A stretch of DNA of 64,000 nucleotides from Methyloversatilis sp. XJ19-49 (GTDB lineage Bacteria > Pseudomonadota > Gammaproteobacteria > Burkholderiales > Rhodocyclaceae): positions 119,852 to 183,851 of the forward strand of contig NZ_JANINI010000009.1 of NCBI RefSeq assembly GCF_024580145.1, given 5' to 3'. Positions 47,405-55,686 of the stretch are shown in pieces; positions within the stretch are counted from its first letter, which is position 1; each line of letters begins with the position of its first letter. The position numbers and the translations under genes were made by a program. The notes under the pieces are model-generated. The model searched no databases, was not told the origin of the DNA, and worked only from the letters and a program-made list of their open reading frames with translations.

Positions 47405-47520
47405 GCACAGCAGCCCGGAACCGTAGCCCCAGTGCAGCGGCCTGAACCCTGGATGCTGCGCTTCACCTCCACTTCGTGCCGGCCCCTGCAGGTAACATCC
47501 GGCTTCTACAAGGAACACTC

Positions 47521-48165
47521 ATGACTGCACGCACGCGCTTCTGTCTGGTCCGGCACGGTGAAACGACGTGGAACGTCGATCGCCGCATCCAGGGCCAGGT
47601 CGACATTCCGCTCAACGATACCGGGCTCGCACAGGCGCAGGCCACGGCGCAGGCGCTGCTGGGCGAGCGGATCGACACGATCTACGGCTCGGATCTCGGC
47701 CGGGCCTGGGTGACGGCGGGACGAATCGCGGTGCCGCGCGGCCTGCCGGTGATGCCGGAGCCGGCGCTGCGCGAGCGCCACTACGGCGGCTTCCAGCGCC
47801 TGACCTATGCCGAGGCGCGCAGCCAGCATCCGGAGGCCTTCGCGCGCTTCGAGGCGCGCGAGCCGGAGGCCGGCTTTCCGGGGCGCGGCGGCGAGTCGCT
47901 GGCCGCCTTCGACGCGCGGGTGTGGGCTTTCGTCGAGTCGCTGCGCAGGCGCCATACCGGCCAGACGGTGCTGCTGGTGACGCACGGCGGCGTGCTCGAC
48001 ATCGTGGCGCGGCGGGTGCGCGGGCTGGGGCTCGTCTGTGCGCGCGATTTCGACATCGCCAACTGCGCGCTGAACTGGGTGAGCCACGACGACGGCGGAT
48101 GGCGCGTCGAACGATGGGGCGACGTGTCGCATCTCGATGGCGCACTGGATGAACTGCCGGTCTGA
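47521..48165 (+). CDS. Histidine phosphatase family (phosphoglycerate mutase-like) protein
   Basis: A 214-residue protein with the catalytic motif LVRHGETTWNVDRRIQGQVD near residue 9-28 (RHG nucleophile histidine), an ERHYGGFQRLT block with the acidic catalytic residue and a second histidine in VTHGGVLDIVARR near 156. The start at 47521 is chosen over 47476 because it gives the normal distance to the RHG motif. Relatives include cobalamin-pathway CobC, cofactor-dependent mutases and broad phosphatases; no cobalamin genes are adjacent, so the substrate is open. Confidence 0.88.
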   Translation: MTARTRFCLVRHGETTWNVDRRIQGQVDIPLNDTGLAQAQATAQALLGERIDTIYGSDLGRAWVTAGRIAVPRGLPVMPEPALRERHYGGFQRLTYAEARSQHPEAFARFEAREPEAGFPGRGGESLAAFDARVWAFVESLRRRHTGQTVLLVTHGGVLDIVARRVRGLGLVCARDFDIANCALNWVSHDDGGWRVERWGDVSHLDGALDELPV

Positions 48166-48229
48166 TTCCGCACGACATATATATATGCAGTGTCGGTTCC
48201 GGCCGTGCCCTGACCTGAAGACCTGAGCG

Positions 48230-49981
48230 ATGAAGAACAAGCCCACCCAGACGCGCCAACCGTCGCCGGCCGAACTGCAACCGGTGTTCGCGGCGTACAA
48301 CGGCGGCCGGCTCGCCGATGCGGCCAGCGCCGCGCAGCAGTTGCTCAGGCGCTACCCGGCGGCTGTCGTGCTGCACAGCGTGCGGGGTTCTGCGCTGGCC
48401 GGGCTGGGCCGGCTCGACGATGCCGAGCAGGCGTTTCGCGAGGCGGTGGCGGCAGACCCGCGCTCGGCCGAACTGTTGAGCAATCTTGGTCTGGTGCAGC
48501 AGCAGCGCGGCCGCAACGAACAGGCGCTGGCAACCTATCGCCGCGCCTTCGCGCTGAAGCCGGACTTTCCGGAGCTGCTGTACAACATGGGCGTGGTGCA
48601 GGATGCGCTCGGTCAGCCCGATGACGCAGCCGCCAGCTACCGTCGCGCGCTGAAGCTGCAACCCCGTTTCGCGGTCGCCTGGTTCAACTTCGGTACGGTG
48701 TGCGAACGTCTGCAGCGCACCGACGACGCGCTGGCCGCCTACCGCGAAGCCGTCGCGGTCGAGCCCGGTTTCGTCGAGGCGCACGCCAATCTGGGTGCGG
48801 CGCTGCAGAAGCAGGGCCGGCATGACGAGGCGGTCGCCGCCTATCGCAAGGCACTCGCTATACAGCCGACGGCAACGGCCTGGTTCAGCCTGGGCACGGC
48901 GCAACGCGATCAGGGTCTGCTCGGCGACGCGGCAGCCAGCTACCGACAGGCACTGGCGCTGGCGCCCGGGTACGCCGATGCGCACAGCAACCTCGGCGAA
49001 ATCCTGCGCGACCAGGGTGATGCGGCGGCCACGATCGCTGCCTTCCGCGCCGCGCTGGCGATCGACCCGGCGCATGGCGAAGCCAATTACAACCTCGGCC
49101 TGCTGCATTACGACATGGGCGAACTGGCCGAGGCGATGCCGTACTTCGAGCGTGCGCAGATCCGCGACTGGCAGGAGCGGGTGCTGTACTGCCTGTACAA
49201 GACGCGCCGCTTCGATGCTTTCCGCGCGCGGCTGCTGGCCATGATCGGCGCTCAGGCTGAAGCTGGCCAGCCCGGCGTTCGCGATGATTCGCCGATGCTG
49301 GCGACCTTGTCGGCGCACCACGCCGCCAACTTCGGTGTCGCCGACGACTACGGCTTCTGCCCGGCGCCGCTCGACTTCGTGTTCCACAGCCACATCGACG
49401 CGCTGTCCGATGCGTCCGACGCCTTGCTGGCCGACCTGTTGCGCGACGTGACGCACGCCGAGATCGAGGCGCGCAAGCAGGGCCGGCTGCATCACGGCAT
49501 CCAGTCGGCGGGCAATCTGTTCCGGCGCAACGAGCCGTCGTTTGCGAGGCTGGCCGCGTTGATCGGCGAACAGGTCGCGCGCTACCGCGCGCGGCTGGCC
49601 GGCGAGACCTGCGTGTTCGCACAGGATTTCCCGCCCGATACGATGTTCAGCAGCGCCTGGTACGTGAAGATGAGCAAGGGCGGCCATCTGACGTCGCACA
49701 TCCACGAAACCGGCTGGTTGAGCGGCGTGGTGTATCTCGCGATTCCGCGCGACCGGCCGGCCGGCAGTCTGGCCGGCGGCATCGAATTCAGCACCGACGG
49801 CGACGACTACCCGCGCGAGCACGACGACTTTCCGCGCAAGACCCTGCTGCCGGTTGCCGGCGACATCGTGCTGTTCCCGTCCTCGCTGTTCCACCGCACG
49901 ATTCCGTTCGAATCGAACGAAGAACGCATCTGCATCGCCTTCGATGTGAAGCCGGGAAGGGCGGCACAGACCGCCGGGTAG
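48230..49981 (+). CDS. TPR protein fused to a putative 2OG-Fe(II) oxygenase domain
   Basis: A 583-residue cytoplasmic protein. Residues about 15-340 contain eight or more TPR units (for example FPELLYNMGVVQDALGQPDDAAASYRRALKLQP). The C-terminal domain (about 380-583) matches putative 2OG-Fe(II) oxygenases: metal ligands probably in GGHLTSHIHETGWLSGVVYL and in SSLFHRTIPF, with an arginine in EERICIAFDV for 2-oxoglutarate. The domain pairing suggests a protein-modifying hydroxylase whose TPRs select the target. No target is evident nearby. Confidence 0.85.
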   Translation: MKNKPTQTRQPSPAELQPVFAAYNGGRLADAASAAQQLLRRYPAAVVLHSVRGSALAGLGRLDDAEQAFREAVAADPRSAELLSNLGLVQQQRGRNEQALATYRRAFALKPDFPELLYNMGVVQDALGQPDDAAASYRRALKLQPRFAVAWFNFGTVCERLQRTDDALAAYREAVAVEPGFVEAHANLGAALQKQGRHDEAVAAYRKALAIQPTATAWFSLGTAQRDQGLLGDAAASYRQALALAPGYADAHSNLGEILRDQGDAAATIAAFRAALAIDPAHGEANYNLGLLHYDMGELAEAMPYFERAQIRDWQERVLYCLYKTRRFDAFRARLLAMIGAQAEAGQPGVRDDSPMLATLSAHHAANFGVADDYGFCPAPLDFVFHSHIDALSDASDALLADLLRDVTHAEIEARKQGRLHHGIQSAGNLFRRNEPSFARLAALIGEQVARYRARLAGETCVFAQDFPPDTMFSSAWYVKMSKGGHLTSHIHETGWLSGVVYLAIPRDRPAGSLAGGIEFSTDGDDYPREHDDFPRKTLLPVAGDIVLFPSSLFHRTIPFESNEERICIAFDVKPGRAAQTAG

Positions 49982-50085
49982 TCGCCGTCCGACATACAGG
50001 CGGCGGGACGCTGCCTACACTGTCTCCTGATTGTTGAATGCCGGCGGCGTCCGCCGACCGGTGTCCGACTGGACGGGAGAACAGC

Positions 50086-50742
50086 GTGACCACACCACGC
50101 ATACGCCATACCCAGCCGGCTGACATCCCCGCGTTGATCGCCCTGCAGGCGCGCGTGTATCCGACCATTCCGCCGTGGAGTCGCCGCAAGCTGGGCGAAC
50201 AGCTCGACGTGTTTCCGCAGGGCCAGATCGTCGCCGAGATCGACGGCGCGATCGTCGGCTGTGCCAGCGCGCTGGTCGTGCTGTGGGACGACTGGTGCGA
50301 TTCGCACAGCTGGCAGGACATCACCGGTGCCGGCACCTTCGAGCACCACAATCCGGACGGCCGCACGCTGTACGGTGCGGAAGTGTTCGTCGATCCGGAT
50401 CTGCGCGGATCCGGCGTCGGCCACCTGCTGTACGAAGGGCGGCGCATGCTGTGCCGCGCGATGAACCTGAAGCGCATCATCGCCTGCGGCCGCCTGCCGG
50501 GCTATCACCGCCACGCCGCCGACATGACGGCCGACCTGTACGCCCGCAAGGTGGTGTGGGGCGACCTGCGCGACCCGGTGCTGAGCTTCCAGCTGAAGGA
50601 AGGCTTCAGCTACCTCAGCGTGGTGCCGGACTATCTGCCCGAAGACACCGAATCCCTGGGTTACGCCTCGGTCATCGTCTGGCTCAACCCGGACCACGAT
50701 CCGGCCCGCCCCACCCATTTTCCGGAGCACATCCTGCCATGA
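50086..50742 (+). CDS. GNAT-family N-acetyltransferase
   Basis: A 218-residue GNAT protein starting at the GTG at 50086 behind GGGAGA. The acetyl-CoA loop reads VDPDLRGSGVGHLLYEGRRML near residue 103-123 (R/QxxGxG type). It overlaps the next gene by ATGA. In many bacteria this same GNAT type is fused to a carbon-nitrogen hydrolase in one polypeptide; here the two halves are separate but coupled. The substrate is unknown. Confidence 0.88.
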   Translation: MTTPRIRHTQPADIPALIALQARVYPTIPPWSRRKLGEQLDVFPQGQIVAEIDGAIVGCASALVVLWDDWCDSHSWQDITGAGTFEHHNPDGRTLYGAEVFVDPDLRGSGVGHLLYEGRRMLCRAMNLKRIIACGRLPGYHRHAADMTADLYARKVVWGDLRDPVLSFQLKEGFSYLSVVPDYLPEDTESLGYASVIVWLNPDHDPARPTHFPEHILP

Positions 50743-51614
50743 TCGTCCGCATCGCCGCCGTACAGTACCTGCTGCGCCCCATTCACGACTGGTCCGGTTT
50801 CGAGAACCAGGTCCGCTTCATCATGAAGGCCGCCGGCGACTACAAGCCGCAGTTCGTGCTGCTGCCCGAAATCTTCACGACGCAGCTGCTGTCCTTCATG
50901 GATACCGGCGACCTGAATGCAGCCGTGCGCAACATGCACGACTACACCAAGCGCTACCGCGACCTGATGCTGGAACTGGCCGCGCAGTGGAATGTGCATC
51001 TGATCGGCGGCAGCCATCCGACGGTGCGCGAAGACGGCCGGCTGACCAACACGGCCTACTACTTCACGCCGGGCGGCCAGGTGTTCGAGCAGGACAAGAT
51101 CCACCGCACGCGCTGGGAACGCGAAAAGTGGGACACCGACGCCGGCGACCAGCTGCGCCTGTTCGACACGCCGTTCGGCAAGATCGCCATCCTGATCTGC
51201 TACGACATCGAATTTCCGGAGCTGTCGCGCATGGTGTGCGAGGCGGGCGCCGACATCCTGTTCGTGCCCTCATGCACCGACGACCGGCAAGGCTTCCTGC
51301 GCGTGCGCTACTGCTGCCACGCGCGGGCGATCGAGAATCAGGTGTTCGTCGTGCAGACCAGCACGGTGGGCAATCTGCCGGTCGAGGGGCTCGGCATGCA
51401 CTATGGTCAGGCCGGCATCATCACGCCGTCGGATTTTCCGTTCGCCCGCGACGGCATCGCCGCCGAAGGTACGCCGAACATCGAACAGATCATCGTCGCC
51501 GAAGTCGATCTGAACGACCTGCAGGGCAACCGCCTGAACGGGACGACCATACCGTTGTACGACAAGCGCAAGGATGTCTACGAACACCCGGTGGAAGTCA
51601 TCAAGGTGAGCTGA
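50739..51614 (+). CDS. Carbon-nitrogen hydrolase (nitrilase superfamily)
   Basis: A 291-residue enzyme with the catalytic Glu-Lys-Cys triad: Glu in FVLLPEIFTT near residue 43, Lys in FEQDKIHRTRWE near 120, and Cys in ILICYDIEFPEL near 155. Family members are amidases or N-carbamoyl hydrolases. Together with the upstream GNAT gene it equals the widespread GNAT-nitrilase fusion. The start overlaps the GNAT stop codon (ATGA). A strong terminator follows. Confidence 0.9.
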   Translation: MIVRIAAVQYLLRPIHDWSGFENQVRFIMKAAGDYKPQFVLLPEIFTTQLLSFMDTGDLNAAVRNMHDYTKRYRDLMLELAAQWNVHLIGGSHPTVREDGRLTNTAYYFTPGGQVFEQDKIHRTRWEREKWDTDAGDQLRLFDTPFGKIAILICYDIEFPELSRMVCEAGADILFVPSCTDDRQGFLRVRYCCHARAIENQVFVVQTSTVGNLPVEGLGMHYGQAGIITPSDFPFARDGIAAEGTPNIEQIIVAEVDLNDLQGNRLNGTTIPLYDKRKDVYEHPVEVIKVS

Positions 51615-51669
51615 ACAGCGCGGTCCACACCAGCGCTGCGCCGTCCGCCCTGTTACGAGGCCATATAAG

Positions 51670-51702
51670 AAGCCATCTGCATGCCTGCAGGTGGCTTTTT
51701 TC
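51670..51702 (+). terminator. Intrinsic terminator after the nitrilase gene
   Basis: AGCCATCTGCA, loop TGCC, TGCAGGTGGCT (one G-U pair), then a run of six Ts. Confidence 0.9.
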
Positions 51703-51734
51703 GTGATGCGGGGTGGCGCGGGGAAAGCGCCGGC

Positions 51735-52472
51735 TCAGGCTTCCTCGTCGTCGTAGCCGTTGCGCACTTCCGAGCCGCCGCCGGTCTGCGCGCGCACGTA
51801 GTCGGCCACGGCGGCTTCGAAGGTCGCGTTGCCGGTCTTCATGCAGGAAATGTAGTACTCCCAGAACTCCGGACTGCTGGTCACCGCGGCAAGCGCGGCC
51901 GACTTCATCGCGAACACTTCGTCTTCCGCCTTGGTGCGGATCTTGGTCGGCGCGAAAAGCACGTAGGCTTCGGCGTGGGTGTAGATGTCCTTCGCAAGAC
52001 GCAGCCAGATCTCGGCGTCGGTCAGCGTGACGCGATAGTTCGGGGTGTTGATCTGCGGGCCCTGCGGCCCCTTGCCGTCAAGTTCGGTGTGGATGGCATC
52101 CATTTTCGGAATCTGCCGCTTGATCATCTTGCTGATGTAGGGCATCACCTCGTCGCGCCGGCCCGGCACGATCAGCAGCCACGGAAACACGGCTGCCGTC
52201 ACCTTTCGCGCGTAGTCGCCGAGGTTGAGCACGACCCGGTTCGCAACGTCCGGGTCGCGCACATTGCGGCCGAGCGCGTCGAACACCTGCACCGAGGTGC
52301 CGACCTCCTCGATCGCGGCGACCGATGAGTAGTAGGCGCGGGCGAAGTGGTTGTGCTTGAGCAGCAGTTCCGCCTCGTACAGCAGCTCGCGTGCGTTGTC
52401 TATCGAGGCGTCGCGGTAGCGTCGCAGCAGCTTGGATGTGAGCGCGATGCTCGGCTTGTTTGTTTTCGGCAC
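51735..52472 (-). CDS. AbiV-like (abortive infection family) protein
   Basis: A 245-residue cytoplasmic, helical protein. The GTG at 52472 is chosen because GGAG precedes it by 8 bp; a longer reading from an ATG at 52592 has no ribosome site. The N-terminal block IDNARELLYEAELLLKHNHF followed by ARAYYSSVAAIEEVGTS (residues 20-60) is the characteristic pattern of the AbiV/HEPN-like family, in which the EE pair sits in a conserved helix. AbiV blocks phage protein synthesis in Lactococcus. The C-terminus is acidic (GYDDEEA). No toxin-antitoxin partner or other defence gene is adjacent, so a defence role here is speculation. Confidence 0.55.
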   Translation of the reverse strand: MPKTNKPSIALTSKLLRRYRDASIDNARELLYEAELLLKHNHFARAYYSSVAAIEEVGTSVQVFDALGRNVRDPDVANRVVLNLGDYARKVTAAVFPWLLIVPGRRDEVMPYISKMIKRQIPKMDAIHTELDGKGPQGPQINTPNYRVTLTDAEIWLRLAKDIYTHAEAYVLFAPTKIRTKAEDEVFAMKSAALAAVTSSPEFWEYYISCMKTGNATFEAAVADYVRAQTGGGSEVRNGYDDEEA

Positions 52473-52670
52473 TGAAGTGACTCCATAGCTCAAAATCAAC
52501 CGTTGCGACGAGGGCGCAGCGCGCGCTGTCGTCCATGGCCGCAATCCGCCGAGGCCATCCGCACACGCCCCTTCAAGGGTAGGTTCGCGCACGCATTGAT
52601 CGCATCGTCTTTGCGTTGTCGCTTCGTGTCAACTGCGTGACAGTCCCCGGATGTCTCCCCGGTGTACCCG

Positions 52671-54068
52671 CTATGTGCCGGTCGGCAAAGTCAGTACGGC
52701 GCGCAGACCGGGCGTCGCGGTGCCCAGTTCGATCCGCCCGGCGTGCAGGCGTGCCACCGACTGCACCAGACTGAGCCCGAGCCCCAGGCCGGGTGTGTTA
52801 CGCGCACCTTCAAGCCGGTACAGCCGCTCGAACACGCGCGCCCGCTCGCTGTCCGGAATGCCCGGCCCCTGATCGGCGACCTCCAGTCGCCAGCCGTCCT
52901 GCGCCGGCTGCAGGCTGATCGTCACCGTGCCGCCAGCCGGGCTGAACTTGATCGCGTTGTCGATCAGGTTGATGACGGCCTGGAACAGCAGGTCGCGGTG
53001 GCCGCTCATCGACGCCTGTGCCGGCACGTCGGCCGACAGCGAAATGCCGCGTTCGTCCGCCATCGGCTCCATGAAGTCGATGGCGTCGCGCGTCAGCGCC
53101 GCGAGGTCGAGGGCGCGGAACTCGCTGCGCAGCAGGCCCGATTCGACATTGGCGATGCGCAGCAGCGACTGGAAGGTGGACAGCACCTGATCGATGTCAG
53201 CCAGATTGCGTTCCAGCAACGCCGGCAGCTCTTCGCCTGTCGGCGGCAAGGCCAGCGCGGCTTCGATGCGCGCGCGATGGCGGGTCAGCGGCGATCGAAG
53301 GTCGTGTGCGATGTTGTCGGTGGCGCCTCGCACCGAGGCGATCAGCCGATCGATGCGGTCGAGCATGCCGTTGAGCGTCTGCGACAGGCGGTCGAACTCG
53401 TCGGCCGTGCCGCGCACCGGAATGCGGTGGCGCAGGTCGCCATCCATGATCTGCTGCGCCGCGCGGCGCATCGTTTCGACCGGCCGCAGCGCGGCGCGGG
53501 TGATCAGGAAGCCGCCGATGAGCGACGCAATCAGCATGACGCCGAAACTGGCGAGCGCGGCGCGCCGGATGTCGCGGCGTACCTGTTCCACCTCGTATTC
53601 GTCGAAGCCGACCAGAAGGCGGCTGCCGTCCGGCAGACGCGCCCAGCGTGCGACGACCTCGGTGAGGCCCGGATGGCGCAGGCTGGGCAGCCGCACCAGC
53701 ACGCCATCGCGCGTCGCCGCGGCGGGCCACGCATCGAGGTTGCCGATCAGCATGACGCCGTCGGCACTTTCCAGCCGGTACAGGCGGTCGTGATTGGGCG
53801 AGCGCATGTCCAGCCGCTGGCGGATCAGGCCGCTGACGCCGCGCACGCCGTCGACCCGGTACTCGGCGCTCAGGATGTCCAGCTCGGCGTCCACGCTCTC
53901 TTCGACGTGACCCAGCATGTACTGCCCGGCGAGCCAGGTCACCAGCAGCAGCATCAGGCCGAAGCCGGTCGCCAGCAGAACGCTGTTGGCCAGCGCCAGT
54001 CGCGCAGTCGTGCTCAGGCCGCGCGTCGCGCGGGGCGCGACCGGAGGTGTCGGCTCAGTCATCGGCAT
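52671..54068 (-). CDS. HAMP-domain sensor histidine kinase
   Basis: A 465-residue inner-membrane kinase: two helices (about 28-50 and 170-190) bound a periplasmic sensor region; HAMP from about 190 (TRAALRPVETMRRAAQQIMDG); phosphorylation box DNIAHDLRSPLTRHRARIEA near 250 with the histidine in HDLRSP; ATPase N box LIDNAIKFSPAGG, G1 ADQGPGIPD, G2 GLGLGLSLVQSVARLH. It overlaps the spermidine-synthase-like gene by 14 bp. It is the third gene of the leftward RR / synthase-like / HK operon that is divergent from the RND efflux genes, so it probably senses a metal or another efflux substrate. Confidence 0.92.
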   Translation of the reverse strand: MPMTEPTPPVAPRATRGLSTTARLALANSVLLATGFGLMLLLVTWLAGQYMLGHVEESVDAELDILSAEYRVDGVRGVSGLIRQRLDMRSPNHDRLYRLESADGVMLIGNLDAWPAAATRDGVLVRLPSLRHPGLTEVVARWARLPDGSRLLVGFDEYEVEQVRRDIRRAALASFGVMLIASLIGGFLITRAALRPVETMRRAAQQIMDGDLRHRIPVRGTADEFDRLSQTLNGMLDRIDRLIASVRGATDNIAHDLRSPLTRHRARIEAALALPPTGEELPALLERNLADIDQVLSTFQSLLRIANVESGLLRSEFRALDLAALTRDAIDFMEPMADERGISLSADVPAQASMSGHRDLLFQAVINLIDNAIKFSPAGGTVTISLQPAQDGWRLEVADQGPGIPDSERARVFERLYRLEGARNTPGLGLGLSLVQSVARLHAGRIELGTATPGLRAVLTLPTGT

Positions 54069-54864
54069 CTAGGCCGTGCCGTACCGCCGTCCGCCCGGCG
54101 GGCGCAAAGTCGCGTCGCCGGCCTTCGACCAGCGGGTGTGCCTGCGCGCGCAGGTCCAGCCCCAGGCGCTCATGCAGTGCCGCCGCGCGCTGGAACAGCT
54201 GCTTCTCCGACAGCCTGAACGCGTCGCCGCGTGCGGCGAACACTATTTCATTCACACCGTCTTCGGTGGCGACGACACTGACCGAATTGGCAAAACTCGC
54301 ACGCACGCGTCCGATGTAGGCGCCGTGCAGCGCGTCGTCGGCATGCATGTTGATCGCCAGCAGGCCGTTCCGCGTCAAGGCGGCATGGCAGTCGTCGTAG
54401 AAGCGCTGCGTGCACAGCGCGCCGGCCTGCCCGCCGATGTCGAAGCCATCCACCAGCAGCAGGTCGAATGCTTCGTCATGGCGCGCGATCCAGTCCGCGC
54501 CGTCGACGCAATCGATGCGCAGCCGTTCGTCGTCCGGCGGAATGCGGAAGCGGCTGCGCAGCGCGATCACCTCGGCCGAAATCTCGGCCACTTCGATGCG
54601 CGCGCCCGGCAGGTGGTGGTGGCAGTACTTGACGAGCGATCCGCCGCCCAGGCCGATCATGCCGATGCGCGAGGGCGCCGGCACGAAGAGCAGCGCGGCC
54701 ATCATCAGGCGCGAATAGTCGAGCACCAGATCGACCGGTCGCGCCGGATCCATGCTGCTCTGCACCGCGGCGCGGTCGAAGTGCAGCGTGAGCATTCCCT
54801 CGTCATCCTGCACGAAGGGTGCGCCCGGCACGCTGCCGGCCCACGGCGATCGGCGGTCGTTCAT
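54055..54864 (-). CDS. Spermidine synthase-like methyltransferase-fold protein
   Basis: A 269-residue protein starting at 54864 in an ATGA overlap with the response regulator stop. The Rossmann fold shows IGMIGLGGGSLVKYCHHHLP near residue 85-105, an acidic loop IEVAEISAEVIALRSRF, and DLLLVDGFDIGGQ where polyamine synthases carry their catalytic aspartate region. It lacks a speD neighbour, and bacterial proteins of this group often have no proven polyamine activity. Its position inside a two-component operon is unusual and suggests a regulatory or resistance-linked modification role. Confidence 0.78.
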   Translation of the reverse strand: MNDRRSPWAGSVPGAPFVQDDEGMLTLHFDRAAVQSSMDPARPVDLVLDYSRLMMAALLFVPAPSRIGMIGLGGGSLVKYCHHHLPGARIEVAEISAEVIALRSRFRIPPDDERLRIDCVDGADWIARHDEAFDLLLVDGFDIGGQAGALCTQRFYDDCHAALTRNGLLAINMHADDALHGAYIGRVRASFANSVSVVATEDGVNEIVFAARGDAFRLSEKQLFQRAAALHERLGLDLRAQAHPLVEGRRRDFAPAGRTAVRHGLDADD

Positions 54865-55538
54865 GCCGGCGCCCGCATGCAGTAGCCGGCGCCGCGCAGC
54901 GTATGGATCAGCGGCAGCCAGCCTGCGCGGTCGACCTTGGCGCGCAGGCGGGAAATGTGGACGTCGATGACATTCGTCTGCGGATCGAAGTGATAGTCCC
55001 ACACGCCCTCGAGCAGCATGGTACGGGTGACCACCTGACCGGCGTGGCGCATCAGGAATTCGAGCACCCGATATTCCTGCGGCTTGAGCGTGATGTCCTC
55101 GCCGGCGCGGCGCACGATGTGCGTCATGCGGTCGAGTTCGAGATCGGCCACCCGCAGCACGCTTTCGATCGCCGGCATCAGGCCGCGCCGCGTGATCACG
55201 TCGAGCCGCGCCTGCAGTTCCGACATCGCGAATGGTTTCACCAGATAGTCGTCACCGCCGGCGCGCAGGCCGCGGATGCGTTCGTCGACATGGCCGAGCG
55301 CACTGAGGATGAGCACCGGCACGCGCGAACCCGTGGCGCGCAGTGCGGCCAGCATGGCCAGACCGTCCATCTGCGGCATCAGCCGGTCGAGCACGATGGC
55401 GTCGAACGCTTCGCCGGTCGCCAGAAACAGCCCGTCGCGGCCATTGGCGGCGTGGTCGACGACGTGCCCGGCCTCGCGCAGGCCGCGGCAGATGAAGCCG
55501 GCGATTTCGGGGTCGTCCTCGACCACGAGGAGGTGCAT
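54861..55538 (-). CDS. OmpR/PhoB-type response regulator
   Basis: A 225-residue regulator whose start at 55538 gives MHLLVVEDDPEIAGFICRGL, with the ribosome site GGAGAAGG upstream. The receiver has the phosphoacceptor Asp in FDAIVLDRLMPQMDGL near residue 51. The winged-helix domain runs from about 125 to the end (LKPQEYRVLEFLMRHAGQVVTRTMLLEGVWDY; IDVHISRLRAKVDRAG). It is the first gene of the leftward operon, divergent from the RND genes. A 24-bp perfect palindrome in the shared gap is a candidate binding site. It resembles CzcR/CopR-type metal regulators. Confidence 0.93.
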   Translation of the reverse strand: MHLLVVEDDPEIAGFICRGLREAGHVVDHAANGRDGLFLATGEAFDAIVLDRLMPQMDGLAMLAALRATGSRVPVLILSALGHVDERIRGLRAGGDDYLVKPFAMSELQARLDVITRRGLMPAIESVLRVADLELDRMTHIVRRAGEDITLKPQEYRVLEFLMRHAGQVVTRTMLLEGVWDYHFDPQTNVIDVHISRLRAKVDRAGWLPLIHTLRGAGYCMRAPA

Positions 55539-55622
55539 GTCGGACCTTCTCCGGAAGCGGGGCGCACCGCCCGGGTCGGGGTGCGCGAGCCGTGATTCTG
55601 CCTGCGTCGAACCACCTTGCCG

Positions 55623-55646
55623 CAACATGAACGGATGTTCATGTTG
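55623..55646. promoter_or_regulatory. 24-bp perfect palindrome in the divergent gap between the two-component operon and the RND operon
   Basis: CAACATGAAC-GGAT-GTTCATGTTG. It lies 85 bp from the response-regulator start and about 40 bp from the efflux gene start. Candidate operator for the OmpR-type regulator or another repressor. Confidence 0.65.
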
Positions 55647-55686
55647 TGTCCACCTGCCGGCAATCCGTCGCTGTGCAAGCTGTTGC

